Source of the DNA: Streptomyces guryensis | GTDB taxonomy: Bacteria > Actinomycetota > Actinomycetes > Streptomycetales > Streptomycetaceae | Length of the DNA: 64,000 nt | Reading direction: 5' to 3' | Assembly: GCF_021261325.1 (NCBI RefSeq) | Contig: NZ_JAJSBI010000020.1 | Coordinates: 1-64,000, forward strand | Shown here: positions 26,415 to 34,603 of the stretch, in pieces | Layout of the letters: every line of letters starts with the position of its first letter | Position numbering within the stretch: position 1 is the first letter of the stretch | Program-made: the position numbers and the translations under genes | The notes under the pieces: model-generated | What the model saw: the letters and a program-made list of their open reading frames with translations, nothing else | Databases searched by the model: none | Told to the model about the DNA's origin: nothing

Positions 26415-27041
26415 GTGGCGCAGCCTCAGCAGGAGCGTGCCGTGCGGACGAGGGCGGCTCTCATCAAGGCGGCCGCCGAGGAGTTCGACCTCGCGGGGTA
26501 TGCCGGCACGAGCACCACGAAGATCATCAAGCGGGCCGGGTCCACCATGGGAGCCCTGTACTTCCACTTCGGCTCCAAGGAGGGCGTGGCCAAGGCCGTC
26601 ATGGCCGAACAGGCCGCCGACCTGCCGGAGCGGGTCGGCCGCAGCGGACTCCAGCGGCTCGTCGACCTCACCCTCGAACTGGCCCAGGAGCTGCGGAGCA
26701 ACGTACTGCTGCGGGCCGGTGTGCGGCTGGCCGTCGAGCAGGGCGCCTTCGGCATCCAGGACGACACCGCCTACCAGCTGTGGATCACCCGGTTCAAGGA
26801 GGAGCTGATCGTCGCCGACGCGCTCGGCGAGCTGCGCGAGGGCGTGGACCCCGCCGGGTTCGCCCGCGTGCTGGTGGCCGCCTACAGCGGAACCCAGCTG
26901 CTGTCCCGGATCAGCACCGGCCACGAGGACCTCCGGGAGAGGATCGTCGAACTGTGGCGGTACTTCCTGCCCGCGATCGCCACGCCCGAGGTGATCGGCA
27001 AGCTCGACTTCGGGATGCGGGGACCGGAGGCGGCGCAGTGA
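26415..27041 (+). CDS. Gamma-butyrolactone receptor-like TetR regulator (ScbR/ArpA type)
   Basis: A 208-aa TetR protein. The helix-turn-helix is at residues 10-55 (RTRAALIKAAAEEFDLAGYA, then GTSTTKIIKRAGSTMGALYF, HFGSKEGVAKAVM), matching the autoregulator-receptor subfamily. The C-terminal half would bind a butyrolactone ligand. GTG at 26415 with GGAGG. Operators at 26200 and 26375 suggest it controls itself and the divergent synthase. Its stop overlaps the next gene's GTG. Confidence 0.9.
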   Translation: MAQPQQERAVRTRAALIKAAAEEFDLAGYAGTSTTKIIKRAGSTMGALYFHFGSKEGVAKAVMAEQAADLPERVGRSGLQRLVDLTLELAQELRSNVLLRAGVRLAVEQGAFGIQDDTAYQLWITRFKEELIVADALGELREGVDPAGFARVLVAAYSGTQLLSRISTGHEDLRERIVELWRYFLPAIATPEVIGKLDFGMRGPEAAQ

Positions 27042-27997
27042 CCTCGGACGGTGCACCGGCCCCGGACGGCGGGGTGAGGCCCTGGACCGTCGCGGTGACC
27101 GGCTCCACGGGCTTCATCGGCTCCGCGGTGGTGCGCCGGCTGGCCGTCTGCACGGCTCCCGGCGGCGGGCCGCTGCGGGTGCGTGCGCTGGCCCGCGGCG
27201 CGAGTGCCGAAGCGGCGGGCGGCGGCACGGTGGAGCGGGTCCGGGCCGACGTCACTGACGCGGCGTCACTGCGCGCCGCGTTCAAGGGCGTCGACGCCGT
27301 CGTGCATGCCGTCTCCTACGTCGGAGGCGATGCCAGGCAGGCATGGTCGGTGAACCTGGAGGGAACCACCGCCGTCATGGCGGCCGCCCGGGAGGCCGGT
27401 GTCGACCGGATCGTCCACTTCTCCACGGCCGCCGTCTACGGCGCCGGCCCGCACCACGGGATCGACGTCGACGGGGTCGACGCGGAGCCCGTGTCCGAGG
27501 CCAGCCGCAGCCGCCTCGCCGCAGAAGGGCCGGCCCTGGCGGCCGGTGCGCTCGTGCTGCGGCCGGGTCTGGTGCTCGGCGAGGGGGACCGCTGGGTGGG
27601 TCCGGCCTTCGCCGAACTCACCCGGCGCGTTCCGCCCGAGTGGGACGGTGGCGCGGGGCTGCTGTCCCTCGTGGACGTGGACGACCTGGCGCGGCTGGCC
27701 GCGGCCGCAGTCACCGTGGGCACGCCGGTGCGGGGGGTGCATCACGCCGCTCATCCCGTCCCGGTGGCCAGCGGTCGCCTCAGACGGGTCCTGGCCGAAC
27801 TCGGTCTCGCCGAGCCCGCGCGCGGCCACGCCGACTGGGCGCGGTGCACCGCGCTGCTCGCGAAGACGCAAGGGCAGTGGGGGCAACGGCAGTTGGAGCT
27901 GCTGGGCCGGGACCACTACTACCGCAGCGACCTCATCTGGGAACTGCTGGCCACCGACCCGGGTCCGGGCCCGCTCAAGCGACTGGGTGCCCCCTAG
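27038..27997 (+). CDS. NAD(P)-dependent epimerase/dehydratase-family reductase
   Basis: A 319-aa extended SDR. The cofactor loop is VTGSTGFIGSAVVRRL, followed by ADVTDAASLRAAF, VVHAVSY and STAAVYGAG with an active-site Tyr region that is not the standard YxxxK. From memory, genes of this family lie beside afsA/receptor genes (JadW2 type) and are proposed to process the butyrolactone precursor. It is coupled to the receptor gene by a GTGA overlap, which supports that role here. Confidence 0.8.
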   Translation: MTSDGAPAPDGGVRPWTVAVTGSTGFIGSAVVRRLAVCTAPGGGPLRVRALARGASAEAAGGGTVERVRADVTDAASLRAAFKGVDAVVHAVSYVGGDARQAWSVNLEGTTAVMAAAREAGVDRIVHFSTAAVYGAGPHHGIDVDGVDAEPVSEASRSRLAAEGPALAAGALVLRPGLVLGEGDRWVGPAFAELTRRVPPEWDGGAGLLSLVDVDDLARLAAAAVTVGTPVRGVHHAAHPVPVASGRLRRVLAELGLAEPARGHADWARCTALLAKTQGQWGQRQLELLGRDHYYRSDLIWELLATDPGPGPLKRLGAP

Positions 27998-28027
27998 GGC
28001 GGACCCGGGCGCAAGGGAGACCCCCTC

Positions 28028-28060
28028 AGGCCCCCCTGCCTCGGTGAGGCAGGGGGGCCT
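28028..28060 (+). terminator. Strong terminator after the reductase gene
   Basis: Perfect 15-bp stem AGGCCCCCCTGCCTC (28028-28042) and GAGGCAGGGGGGCCT (28046-28060), three-base loop. Ends the receptor/reductase unit. Confidence 0.9.
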
Positions 28061-28142
28061 GTTCTCGGTTCTGGTTCCGCGTCGTGCGGCCGATGGCGGA
28101 GTGGCTCATTCCGCCTGCTTGCGAAGCAGTGGCGACTGTCAG

Positions 28143-28170
28143 AATAATATAGAGAGATCTCTTTTCTTTA
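28143..28170. promoter_or_regulatory. ARE-like palindrome 3 (core AGAGATCTCT)
   Basis: AATAATATAGAGAG-AT-CTCTTTTCTTTA lies about 65 bases upstream of the second TetR gene, in the probable promoter. Confidence 0.7.
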
Positions 28171-28235
28171 CGTCCGGGTCCGGCCGCGGCGCCGACCGCG
28201 GGGCGGCCGGTCGGCCTCGGAACTTTGGAGGATGA

Positions 28236-28826
28236 ATGGCAGTGCAGGCCAGGGCGGAGCGCACGCGCGAAGCTCTTATCAGGGCCGCGGCCGATGTCGT
28301 GGACGACAAGGGCTACAACGGGGCCACCCTGGTCGCGATCAGCAGGTCCGCGCGGGTCTCCATGGGGGCACTGACCTTCCATTTCGCCAGCAAGAGCGAA
28401 CTTGCCGAAGCCGTGGTCGAACGCGCCGCGACCGTCGCCGGCAAGCAGACCGCGTCCGCCGCGGGGCAGACGTCCCCGCTGCGGGCCGTCGGGGCTCTGC
28501 TGCAGGCGCTCGCCCGGCTCCTGGACGAGGATGTCGTCGTGCGTGCCGCCTCGCTGCTGGCGCGGGAGCGGCCGGACATCGTCCCGGCCTGGCACTCCTC
28601 CTGGATGCCGATGTTGTCCCAGTTGCTGGACGAGGCGGAAGCGGCGGGGGAGTTGCGGCACGGTGTCCGGCCGTCCGCGGTGGCGGGGCTGGTGATGTAC
28701 CTGCTCACCGCTGTCGAGGTGCATCCGCGCACCGCGCCGGGGCAGGAGCGGTTCAGGGGTGCGGCGGGCGCCATGTCGCGCCTGTGGCCCTTCGTGTGTC
28801 ACGGCATCGCCGCGACCGCCCCCTAA
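28236..28826 (+). CDS. Second receptor-like TetR regulator (pseudo-receptor type)
   Basis: A 196-aa TetR protein. DNA-binding part: RAERTREALIRAAADVVDDK, GATLVAISRSARVSMGALTF, HFASKSELAEAVV. It belongs to the same subfamily as the first receptor but differs in the ligand-binding half (few shared segments, shorter). Such second copies in Streptomyces are often pseudo-receptors that respond to antibiotics or intermediates. ATG at 28236 follows TTTGGAGGATGA. Flanked by palindromes 3 and 4. Confidence 0.85.
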   Translation: MAVQARAERTREALIRAAADVVDDKGYNGATLVAISRSARVSMGALTFHFASKSELAEAVVERAATVAGKQTASAAGQTSPLRAVGALLQALARLLDEDVVVRAASLLARERPDIVPAWHSSWMPMLSQLLDEAEAAGELRHGVRPSAVAGLVMYLLTAVEVHPRTAPGQERFRGAAGAMSRLWPFVCHGIAATAP

Positions 28827-28852
28827 AGCAAAGAGAGCACTCTTTTTTCTTT
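28826..28852. promoter_or_regulatory. ARE-like palindrome 4 (core AGAGCACTCT)
   Basis: AAAGCAAAGAGAG-CA-CTCTTTTTTCTTTG starts at the stop codon of the second TetR gene, upstream of the kinase gene. Confidence 0.7.
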
Positions 28853-28886
28853 GCCATCTGTGTACTCGATCGGGCTCGATCGGGCT

Positions 28887-28915
28887 GGAAAAAAAGAGAG
28901 CTCTCTATATTCTTC
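28887..28915. promoter_or_regulatory. ARE-like palindrome 5 (core AGAGAGCTCT)
   Basis: GGAAAAAAAGAG-AG-CTCTCTATATTCTTC, 61 bases after palindrome 4 and about 55-80 bases before the kinase start. Two sites in tandem suggest cooperative control of the two-component genes. Confidence 0.7.
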
Positions 28916-28967
28916 TGGTGTAGGGCCTACTCGGCCAGGAGACCGTACGGGGGAGAGCGAGGACCCG

Positions 28968-29642
28968 GTGAGGGATACAGAGACAGCAGCGACAGCGCAG
29001 TCGGCGCAGACGGATGTCTGCAGGATGCTCGCACGAGAAGTGCACGACCGGATCGGCAGCGGACTGGCGCTGGCACTGCGCCGTCTGGACATGCTGGAGA
29101 CCACGGCGGCGGGGTCCGACCCGGACGCCGCCGCCCGTCTGCAGCAGGTACGGGCGGCCGTGGTGGACGTGCTGTGCGCGACCCGTCAGGTGACCTCGGC
29201 GCTGCGGGACTCGCCGCCGGCGGTCACTCCCTTCTCGATCGAGGACGCACTGCGCGGCTTCGTGCAGGCCATGGAGATCAGCGAGCCGATCGTGGACCTG
29301 CGGGTCGACGGCGTGGACGGGCTGCTGCCGGCCGCCGTCGCGGACGCCGTGTTCCTCGCGGTCCGCGAGGCGATGCGCAACGCCGTGGCCCACGCGCACG
29401 CACGGCACGTCGCCGTCCACATCACCTGGGACGCCGAAGAACTGCACGCCTCGGTGGCCGACGACGGGGACGGCTTCGACCCCGCCAGGGCCGCCGAACA
29501 CGGTTCGACCAACGGACTGCTCGGCATGCAGGAGCGGATCCAGGCAGCCGGCGGTGTCACCACGGTCACCAGCGCACCCAGGCGCGGCACCCGGATCACG
29601 CTCTGGGTTCCGGTCAAGGAGAGGAACACCCGCCATGTCTGA
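28968..29642 (+). CDS. Soluble NarL-type histidine kinase
   Basis: A 224-aa kinase reduced to its catalytic core. HisKA_3 phosphoacceptor at REVHDRIGSGLALALRRLDM (His near residue 23), and the HATPase with AVREAMRNAVAHAHARHV, VADDGDGFDPARA and GLLGMQERIQAAGG. No membrane span or sensor domain, so it must sense a cytosolic cue or a partner. The GTG at 28968 has AGGA six bases upstream. Overlaps the response-regulator gene by eight bases. Confidence 0.85.
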   Translation: MRDTETAATAQSAQTDVCRMLAREVHDRIGSGLALALRRLDMLETTAAGSDPDAAARLQQVRAAVVDVLCATRQVTSALRDSPPAVTPFSIEDALRGFVQAMEISEPIVDLRVDGVDGLLPAAVADAVFLAVREAMRNAVAHAHARHVAVHITWDAEELHASVADDGDGFDPARAAEHGSTNGLLGMQERIQAAGGVTTVTSAPRRGTRITLWVPVKERNTRHV

Positions 29643-30306
29643 CACCCCGACCCGCATACTCGTGGCCGACGATCACACCCTCCTGCGCGAGGCGATGGTC
29701 GAACTCCTGCAGAGCGAGCCCGACATCGAGGTGGTCGCGGAGGTCGGCGACGCCCGCGCGGCCGTGCGGGCCGCCGCGGAGCTGCGGCCCGACGTCGCCC
29801 TGATCGACGTGCAGATGCCGTACAACGAGGACCCGGGAGCCACCGTGCGCCGGCTTCTGGAGCGCCGGCCGGGGCTGCGGATCATCGTCCTGAGCATGGA
29901 CGACCATCCGGCGCTCGTCCGCCGGCTGCTCGCGCTCGGGGTGCGCGGTTATCTCCACAAGAGCGCCAGCCGCCAGTCCCTGCTCGCGGCCATCCGGGAG
30001 CGGCCCGGCAGCGGGCGCACCGTGGTCACGGTGTCGATGCCGCCGCTCGCCGCCGCCGAAGGAGCCGACCGGCGGGCCGCCGTGATCTCCGAACGTGAGA
30101 CGGAGGTGCTCACCCTGGTCGCCGAGGCTCTGAGCAACCGGCAGATCGGCGCCCGCCTCGGTATCACCGAGGGCACCGTCAAGCGCCATCTGAGGAAGAT
30201 CTTCGACAAGCTCGACGCGGTCTCCCGGCTCGACGCTGTGAACAAGGCGGCCGCACTCCAGCTCATCCGTCCGCACAGCAAACACTCCCTGCCGATGGCC
30301 GGGTGA
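29635..30306 (+). CDS. NarL/LuxR-family response regulator
   Basis: A 223-aa regulator. Receiver: ILVADDHTLLREAMVELLQ, phosphoacceptor Asp in ALIDVQMPYNEDPG (about residue 57), switch Lys in RGYLHKSASRQ. C-terminal LuxR helix-turn-helix: SERETEVLTLVAEALSNRQI and GITEGTVKRHLRKIFDKLD. All key residues are intact, so it should be phosphorylated by the adjacent kinase. Probably activates part of the island; targets unknown. Confidence 0.9.
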   Translation: MSDTPTRILVADDHTLLREAMVELLQSEPDIEVVAEVGDARAAVRAAAELRPDVALIDVQMPYNEDPGATVRRLLERRPGLRIIVLSMDDHPALVRRLLALGVRGYLHKSASRQSLLAAIRERPGSGRTVVTVSMPPLAAAEGADRRAAVISERETEVLTLVAEALSNRQIGARLGITEGTVKRHLRKIFDKLDAVSRLDAVNKAAALQLIRPHSKHSLPMAG

Positions 30307-30389
30307 CTCTTCGACACACTGCGTGCTGCGGCCCCTGCCGGTTGTGAGGCGGGGGCCGTCGGTGTCCGCCGGTGGGGCGAAGTCCCGTG

Positions 30390-30418
30390 CGGCCCTTGCC
30401 CGTTGCCGGCAAGGGCCG
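30390..30418. terminator. Terminator hairpins between convergent genes
   Basis: CGGCCCTTGCC (30390-30400) with GGCAAGGGCCG (30408-30418). An earlier hairpin, CGGCCCCTGCC with GGCGGGGGCCG, lies at about 30329-30358. They separate the response regulator from the convergent monooxygenase. Confidence 0.75.
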
Positions 30419-30542
30419 TTTGCGTGTCGCTGTCGACCTGTGCGGCGTGAGGGTGCCGGCGGGGCCGGGCCACGGCCCGGGGGCGTGGGCGATGTGAGGG
30501 GTCGTCGGGTGGCGAGCCGGCGGCGCTTCGGGGTGGTGCGGG

Positions 30543-32114
30543 TCAGGCGGGGCCGGTGGTGGGCAGGGGTGCCTGGCGGGCTTGGGCGAGGGTGGTTCGG
30601 ACCGTGGTGGGGGTCGGGTCGGTCAGGACGGTGTGGAGGTGGCCGTCGGGGCGGACGATCGCCGCGACCGGGTGGCGGCCGAGTGCCGTGGCCAGCGGGC
30701 CCTGAGGGCGGCTGGGGGCCTCGACCACCTCGGCCTCGTCGCCGACGGCCGCGCCGATCGCCGCGCAGGTCCTGCGCCAGTCGGCCGGCCTGGTGCGGCC
30801 GGCGTGCAGCAGTACGGCGTACGAGCGGCCGGTGATCCGGGTCCAGGGCGCCCCGGTGCGGACCGGTTCCTCGCCGAGCAGGAGGGGCAGCCGGTCCCCG
30901 GGGACGGCCTTCGGCCCTCCGAGGGAGATCCTCCGTGCGGTCGGGCCGCGGTAGCCCGACGTGAGCTGGCCGATGGCCGGCGCCAGGGTCCGCTGCAGGA
31001 CACCGGTGCGGCCCGCGGCCCGTACCGCCGTGTCCCGCAGCGCGAGTTGGGCGGGCCTGGTCAGCGCTCCCCAGCGGGTCTGCAGGGAGGTGGACCGGGT
31101 CACCGTGTGCACCGCTGGGCGCCGCTCGGCGTCGTAACTGTCGAGAATCGCCTCGTCGAGGGTGCCGCGCAGGACGCCCGCCAGCTTCCAGCCCAGGTTC
31201 GCGGCGTCCAGCAGGCCCGTGTTCATGCCCTGCCCGCCCGCGGGACTCATGAGGTGGGCGGCGTCGCCCGCGAGGAAGGCCCGGCCGCGGCGGAAGCTCG
31301 GCGCGCTGCGGACGTGGACCTGGAAGACCGTGCTGAACCGCAGCTCCCCCACAGCGACGCCACCGGGCGCGCGGTCGGACACCACCTGCTGGAAGAACGC
31401 GCGGGTGGGCGTGGTGCCGGCCATCTCGGGCGGCACCGCGACGGCGATGCGGTGGACGCCGGGGGAGACCGGGGCGAGCCCGAGGCCGCCCTGTGCCGTG
31501 TAGCAGTAGCTCACCAGGTCCGCCGGTATCTCTCCGGACAGCTCGGCGTCGGTGATGGCGAAGTTGATCGGCAGTTTGGACCCCTCGAAGCCGAGGCCCA
31601 GCTCCTTGCGCACCGTGCTGTGCGCGCCGTCGGCGCCGACGACCCAGTCCGCCTCGACCTCCTCCGTGAGGCCGCCGGGCAGGGCGAGCAGTGCCCGGGC
31701 GCACGGCCCGGTGGCGTCCAGCGTCTCAAGCCGCACCCCGCGCTCGACCTTGCCGCCGAGCTCCGACAGGCGCTGCTCCAGCAGTTCCTCGGTGCGGTCC
31801 TGGGGCAGGCCGACGGCGAAGGGGTACGGGGTGTCCTCCAGGCGGTTCAGCCAGGCCGTCGCGAGATGACGGCGGTCCGAGTAGTACGCCACGCCCTGGA
31901 TGCGGTGCCCGCTGTCGACCAGGCGGTCCGCGACGCCGATCCTGCGCAGGAGTTCGAGCGGGCGTGGCCAGACGGTGGTGGCCCGGGAGTGGGCCGAGTG
32001 GTCGCGTTCGGCGTCGACGATCCGGACGGGGACGCCCTGACCGAGCAGTTCACAGGCGATCACCAGGCCGATGGGCCCGGCGCCGACCACCAGCACGGGG
32101 TTGACCTTGGACAT
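30543..32114 (-). CDS. FAD-dependent aromatic-type monooxygenase (PHBH fold)
   Basis: A 523-aa flavoprotein hydroxylase. Dinucleotide motif VLVVGAGPIGLVIACELLGQ at the N-terminus, DWVVGADGAHSTVRKELG mid-protein, and the FAD ribityl motif AFLAGDAAHLMSPAGGQGMN near residue 300. The last 130 residues form the thioredoxin-like C-domain typical of polyketide hydroxylases and Rox-type enzymes. It may oxidise a pathway intermediate or inactivate the product. A TAGCGT box lies 59 bases upstream, facing the exporter promoter. Confidence 0.9.
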   Translation of the reverse strand: MSKVNPVLVVGAGPIGLVIACELLGQGVPVRIVDAERDHSAHSRATTVWPRPLELLRRIGVADRLVDSGHRIQGVAYYSDRRHLATAWLNRLEDTPYPFAVGLPQDRTEELLEQRLSELGGKVERGVRLETLDATGPCARALLALPGGLTEEVEADWVVGADGAHSTVRKELGLGFEGSKLPINFAITDAELSGEIPADLVSYCYTAQGGLGLAPVSPGVHRIAVAVPPEMAGTTPTRAFFQQVVSDRAPGGVAVGELRFSTVFQVHVRSAPSFRRGRAFLAGDAAHLMSPAGGQGMNTGLLDAANLGWKLAGVLRGTLDEAILDSYDAERRPAVHTVTRSTSLQTRWGALTRPAQLALRDTAVRAAGRTGVLQRTLAPAIGQLTSGYRGPTARRISLGGPKAVPGDRLPLLLGEEPVRTGAPWTRITGRSYAVLLHAGRTRPADWRRTCAAIGAAVGDEAEVVEAPSRPQGPLATALGRHPVAAIVRPDGHLHTVLTDPTPTTVRTTLAQARQAPLPTTGPA

Positions 32115-32172
32115 GTGCGCTCTCCCAGCATTTCGGATACTCGCACCGGCCGATGGGCGCGGGCAATTCCGG

Positions 32173-32178
32173 ACGCTA
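32173..32178 (-). promoter_or_regulatory. Putative -10 box of the monooxygenase promoter
   Basis: TAGCGT read on the minus strand, 59 bases before the start codon. The same hexamer heads several other units of the island (32333, 46466, 48280, 50192). Confidence 0.45.
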
Positions 32179-32332
32179 GCTCTGCCGTGCCGGATAAAGT
32201 GCGGATATTGTCCGAACGTGCCTCCGTCAGGAAACGAAAGTAACACTCTGACCTGGGCGGACGCTCAGGCGTGCCTCTAAGGAAACACGCACCGGACCAC
32301 AAGGGGAATATACGGACCCGGTTCCCGTTCCC

Positions 32333-32338
32333 TAGCGT
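32333..32338 (+). promoter_or_regulatory. Putative -10 box of the exporter promoter
   Basis: TAGCGT in CCCTAGCGTGG, 45 bases before the exporter ATG. The -35 region is not convincing. Confidence 0.45.
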
Positions 32339-32382
32339 GGAATTGCCATGGACACCGGCAGTTTTCCTGGAGGAAGAGAATC

Positions 32383-33960
32383 ATGAGGGATCCGTCCCCG
32401 AACACGTCCCGCAATCCCGTCGTAAGTCTCGTCACCGTCGTGCTCGCATCGCTGTTGCTGCCGATCTCGCTGACCGGCGCGTCCGTGGCCATACCCGGTG
32501 TCGCCGCCGACTTCCACAGCAGCCTGGCCGCCGACGAGTGGATCGTGAACGGCTACGACCTGACCTTCGCGGGCTTCATGCTCGCCTCCGGCGCGTTCGC
32601 CGACCGGTTCGGACGCCGCAAGGTCTTCGTCCTGGGCACCGCCGTCTTCACGCTCTGCTCGCTGGTCTCCGCGCTGGCCGGCAACATCGCGCTGCTGGAC
32701 GCCTCGCGGGTCGTCGCCGGTGTCGGCGCGGCCGCCGTGCTGACGTCCGGCAGCGCCACGCTCGCCCAGGTCTTCGACGGGCCCGCGCGGGCGAAGGCGT
32801 TCGGCGTCTTCGGCACCACCGTGGGCGTGGGCATGGCCTTCGGGCCGTTCATCGCCGGCACCCTGTCCACCAACTTCGGCTGGCGGTCCGTCTTCCTGGT
32901 CCCGGCGATCGCGGGCGCGCTGGTGCTCGTCCTCGCGACCCGGCTGCCGGAGTCCCGCGACCCGCAGGCGGGCCGCGTCGACTGGGCCGGCACCATCACC
33001 TTCAGCGGGGCGCTGACCGCGCTGATCGCCGCCCTGATCGAGGGCTCCGCGCTCGGCTGGACCTCCGCCTTCAACGTGGCCATGTACGTCGCCTGCGCCG
33101 TGCTCTTCACCCTGTTCGTCGTGGTGGAGAAGCGGCAGGAGCGGCCGATGTTCGACCTGGGCCTGTTCCGGCAGCCGCAGTTCGTGTCGCTGTGCGTCGG
33201 CGTGGTGGCCCTGGTCCTGGCCTTCACCCCGCTGCTGGTCTACCTGCCCAGCTACCTCACCGCCGTCAACGGCCAGACCACGATGCACGCCGGCGTCGAC
33301 ATGCTGATGCTCACCGTGCCGACCATCTTCTTCCCGCTGATCACCGGATACCTGCTGCGCTGGATCCCGGTACGGCACATGGTCACCGCCTCGGTGGGCC
33401 TGACCGCGATCGGCACGGCGTGGCTGACGGTGGTGCACCCCGGCATCGGCAACTGGGCCGCGCTGGGTCCGTACGCGGTGATCGGCATCGGGATCGGCGT
33501 CTCCTTCGGCGTGATGGACGGCGCGGCCGTCTCCAGCGTCGAGCCGGAGCGGGCGGGGATGGCCGCCGGCATGTTCAACACCATGCGGCTGGCGGGCGAG
33601 GCCACCGGCATCGCCGTGGTCGGCTCACTGCTCGTCAACTTCACCCGGGTGGAACTCGGCAACAAGCTCGACGCCTTCGGCGGCCCGTACGGCGGTAAGC
33701 CGGGCGAGCTGGCCAACGCGCTGAACCAGGGGCAGCTGTCCGGGCCGGAGTCCACCGTGCCGGCGAGCGCTCGCACCGCCTTCCACCAGATCGCCACGTC
33801 GGCCTACACCGGCGGTCTGCACACCGCGCTGTGGATCATGGCGGGTTTCTGCGCCGTCGCGACCGTGCTCGTCGCGGCCGTCGGCGCCAAGTCCCGTCAG
33901 ACGGCGGCACCCGTGGCCGAGGCCGCGCCGCAGGCCGAGCCGGACAAGGTCGCGGCCTGA
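32383..33960 (+). CDS. MFS multidrug exporter, DHA2 (14-span) family
   Basis: A 525-aa membrane transporter. VAIPGVAADFHSSLAADEWI and the loop 2-3 motif GAFADRFGRRKVFVLG identify drug:proton antiporters; hydrophobic segments fit 14 spans. C-terminus is soluble and Ala-rich. In an antibiotic-like cluster it would export the product and give self-resistance. Divergent from the monooxygenase with a 268-base regulatory gap; GGAGG lies ten bases before the ATG. Confidence 0.92.
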   Translation: MRDPSPNTSRNPVVSLVTVVLASLLLPISLTGASVAIPGVAADFHSSLAADEWIVNGYDLTFAGFMLASGAFADRFGRRKVFVLGTAVFTLCSLVSALAGNIALLDASRVVAGVGAAAVLTSGSATLAQVFDGPARAKAFGVFGTTVGVGMAFGPFIAGTLSTNFGWRSVFLVPAIAGALVLVLATRLPESRDPQAGRVDWAGTITFSGALTALIAALIEGSALGWTSAFNVAMYVACAVLFTLFVVVEKRQERPMFDLGLFRQPQFVSLCVGVVALVLAFTPLLVYLPSYLTAVNGQTTMHAGVDMLMLTVPTIFFPLITGYLLRWIPVRHMVTASVGLTAIGTAWLTVVHPGIGNWAALGPYAVIGIGIGVSFGVMDGAAVSSVEPERAGMAAGMFNTMRLAGEATGIAVVGSLLVNFTRVELGNKLDAFGGPYGGKPGELANALNQGQLSGPESTVPASARTAFHQIATSAYTGGLHTALWIMAGFCAVATVLVAAVGAKSRQTAAPVAEAAPQAEPDKVAA

Positions 33961-33970
33961 CGCACCGACA

Positions 33971-34014
33971 GGTTGCCGGGGCGGTTGCCGGGACAGCCGG
34001 CCGCCCCGGCAACC
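33971..34014 (+). terminator. Hairpin between exporter and SnoaL-like genes
   Basis: GGTTGCCGGGGCGG (33971-33984) pairs with CCGCCCCGGCAACC (34001-34014). Probably attenuates read-through into the next gene. Confidence 0.7.
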
Positions 34015-34068
34015 GCCTGTCCCCACACATCTGACACACCCGCAGAAAGACGAACGAGGGAGAACATC

Positions 34069-34530
34069 ATGAGCGAGCTGACCGTCGAACGAGTCCGTGA
34101 GGCCTTCGGGGCCCTGGCGTCCGGAGACCGCCGGGCCATGCTGGAGTACTGGGACGAGGACGTCACCTTCGAGATACCCGGCAACCACGCGCACGCCGGC
34201 CGGCACGAGGGGCTGGACAGCTTCCTCGGGTTCCTCAAGACCGTGGGCGAGCTGTCCGGGGGCACCTACACCGCCGAGAACGTGACCATCATGGTCAACG
34301 CCGAGGACGGGTACTCGGTCGACGTCAACACCAACCGGGCGCTGCGGGCGGGAGCGCCCTCGGACAGCACCTCGCCGTACGACCTGCTCGACGTGACGGC
34401 GCTGCACTTCCTGCGCTGGCGGGACGGCCGCATCGTGGAGGGCCGCGGGGTCATCCTCGGCGACGGCGGCTCGACCTCGGCCCTGTGGTGGTCCCCGATC
34501 AACCAGGACGGCTCCCGCCGCGGGATCTGA
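34069..34530 (+). CDS. SnoaL/NTF2-like protein
   Basis: A 153-aa alpha+beta-barrel protein. ALASGDRRAMLEYWDEDVTF followed by EIPGNHAHAGRHEGLDSFLGF and FLRWRDGRIVEGRGVI fits the SnoaL-like/ketosteroid-isomerase superfamily. These act as cyclases, isomerases or hydroxylase partners in polyketide pathways; the particular reaction is not evident. GAGGGAG precedes the ATG at 34069. A strong terminator follows. Confidence 0.8.
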   Translation: MSELTVERVREAFGALASGDRRAMLEYWDEDVTFEIPGNHAHAGRHEGLDSFLGFLKTVGELSGGTYTAENVTIMVNAEDGYSVDVNTNRALRAGAPSDSTSPYDLLDVTALHFLRWRDGRIVEGRGVILGDGGSTSALWWSPINQDGSRRGI

Positions 34531-34539
34531 CCCCCGCTC

Positions 34540-34590
34540 GCATACGACTTCGGGCCCTTCCCCAGGTGGGAAGGGCCCGAAGGCGTATGC
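34540..34590. terminator. Bidirectional terminator between SnoaL-like and SDR genes
   Basis: A long stem: CTTCGGGCCCTTCCC pairs with GGGAAGGGCCCGAAG, extended by GCATACG/CGTATGC. Serves the convergent units. Confidence 0.9.
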
Positions 34591-34603
34591 ACGCAGGACC
34601 GGT

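Noticed and set aside
29614..31704. A 696-codon minus-strand frame spanning the response regulator and monooxygenase
   Set aside because: It overlaps two well-supported genes and the terminator hairpins between them; no recognisable domain.
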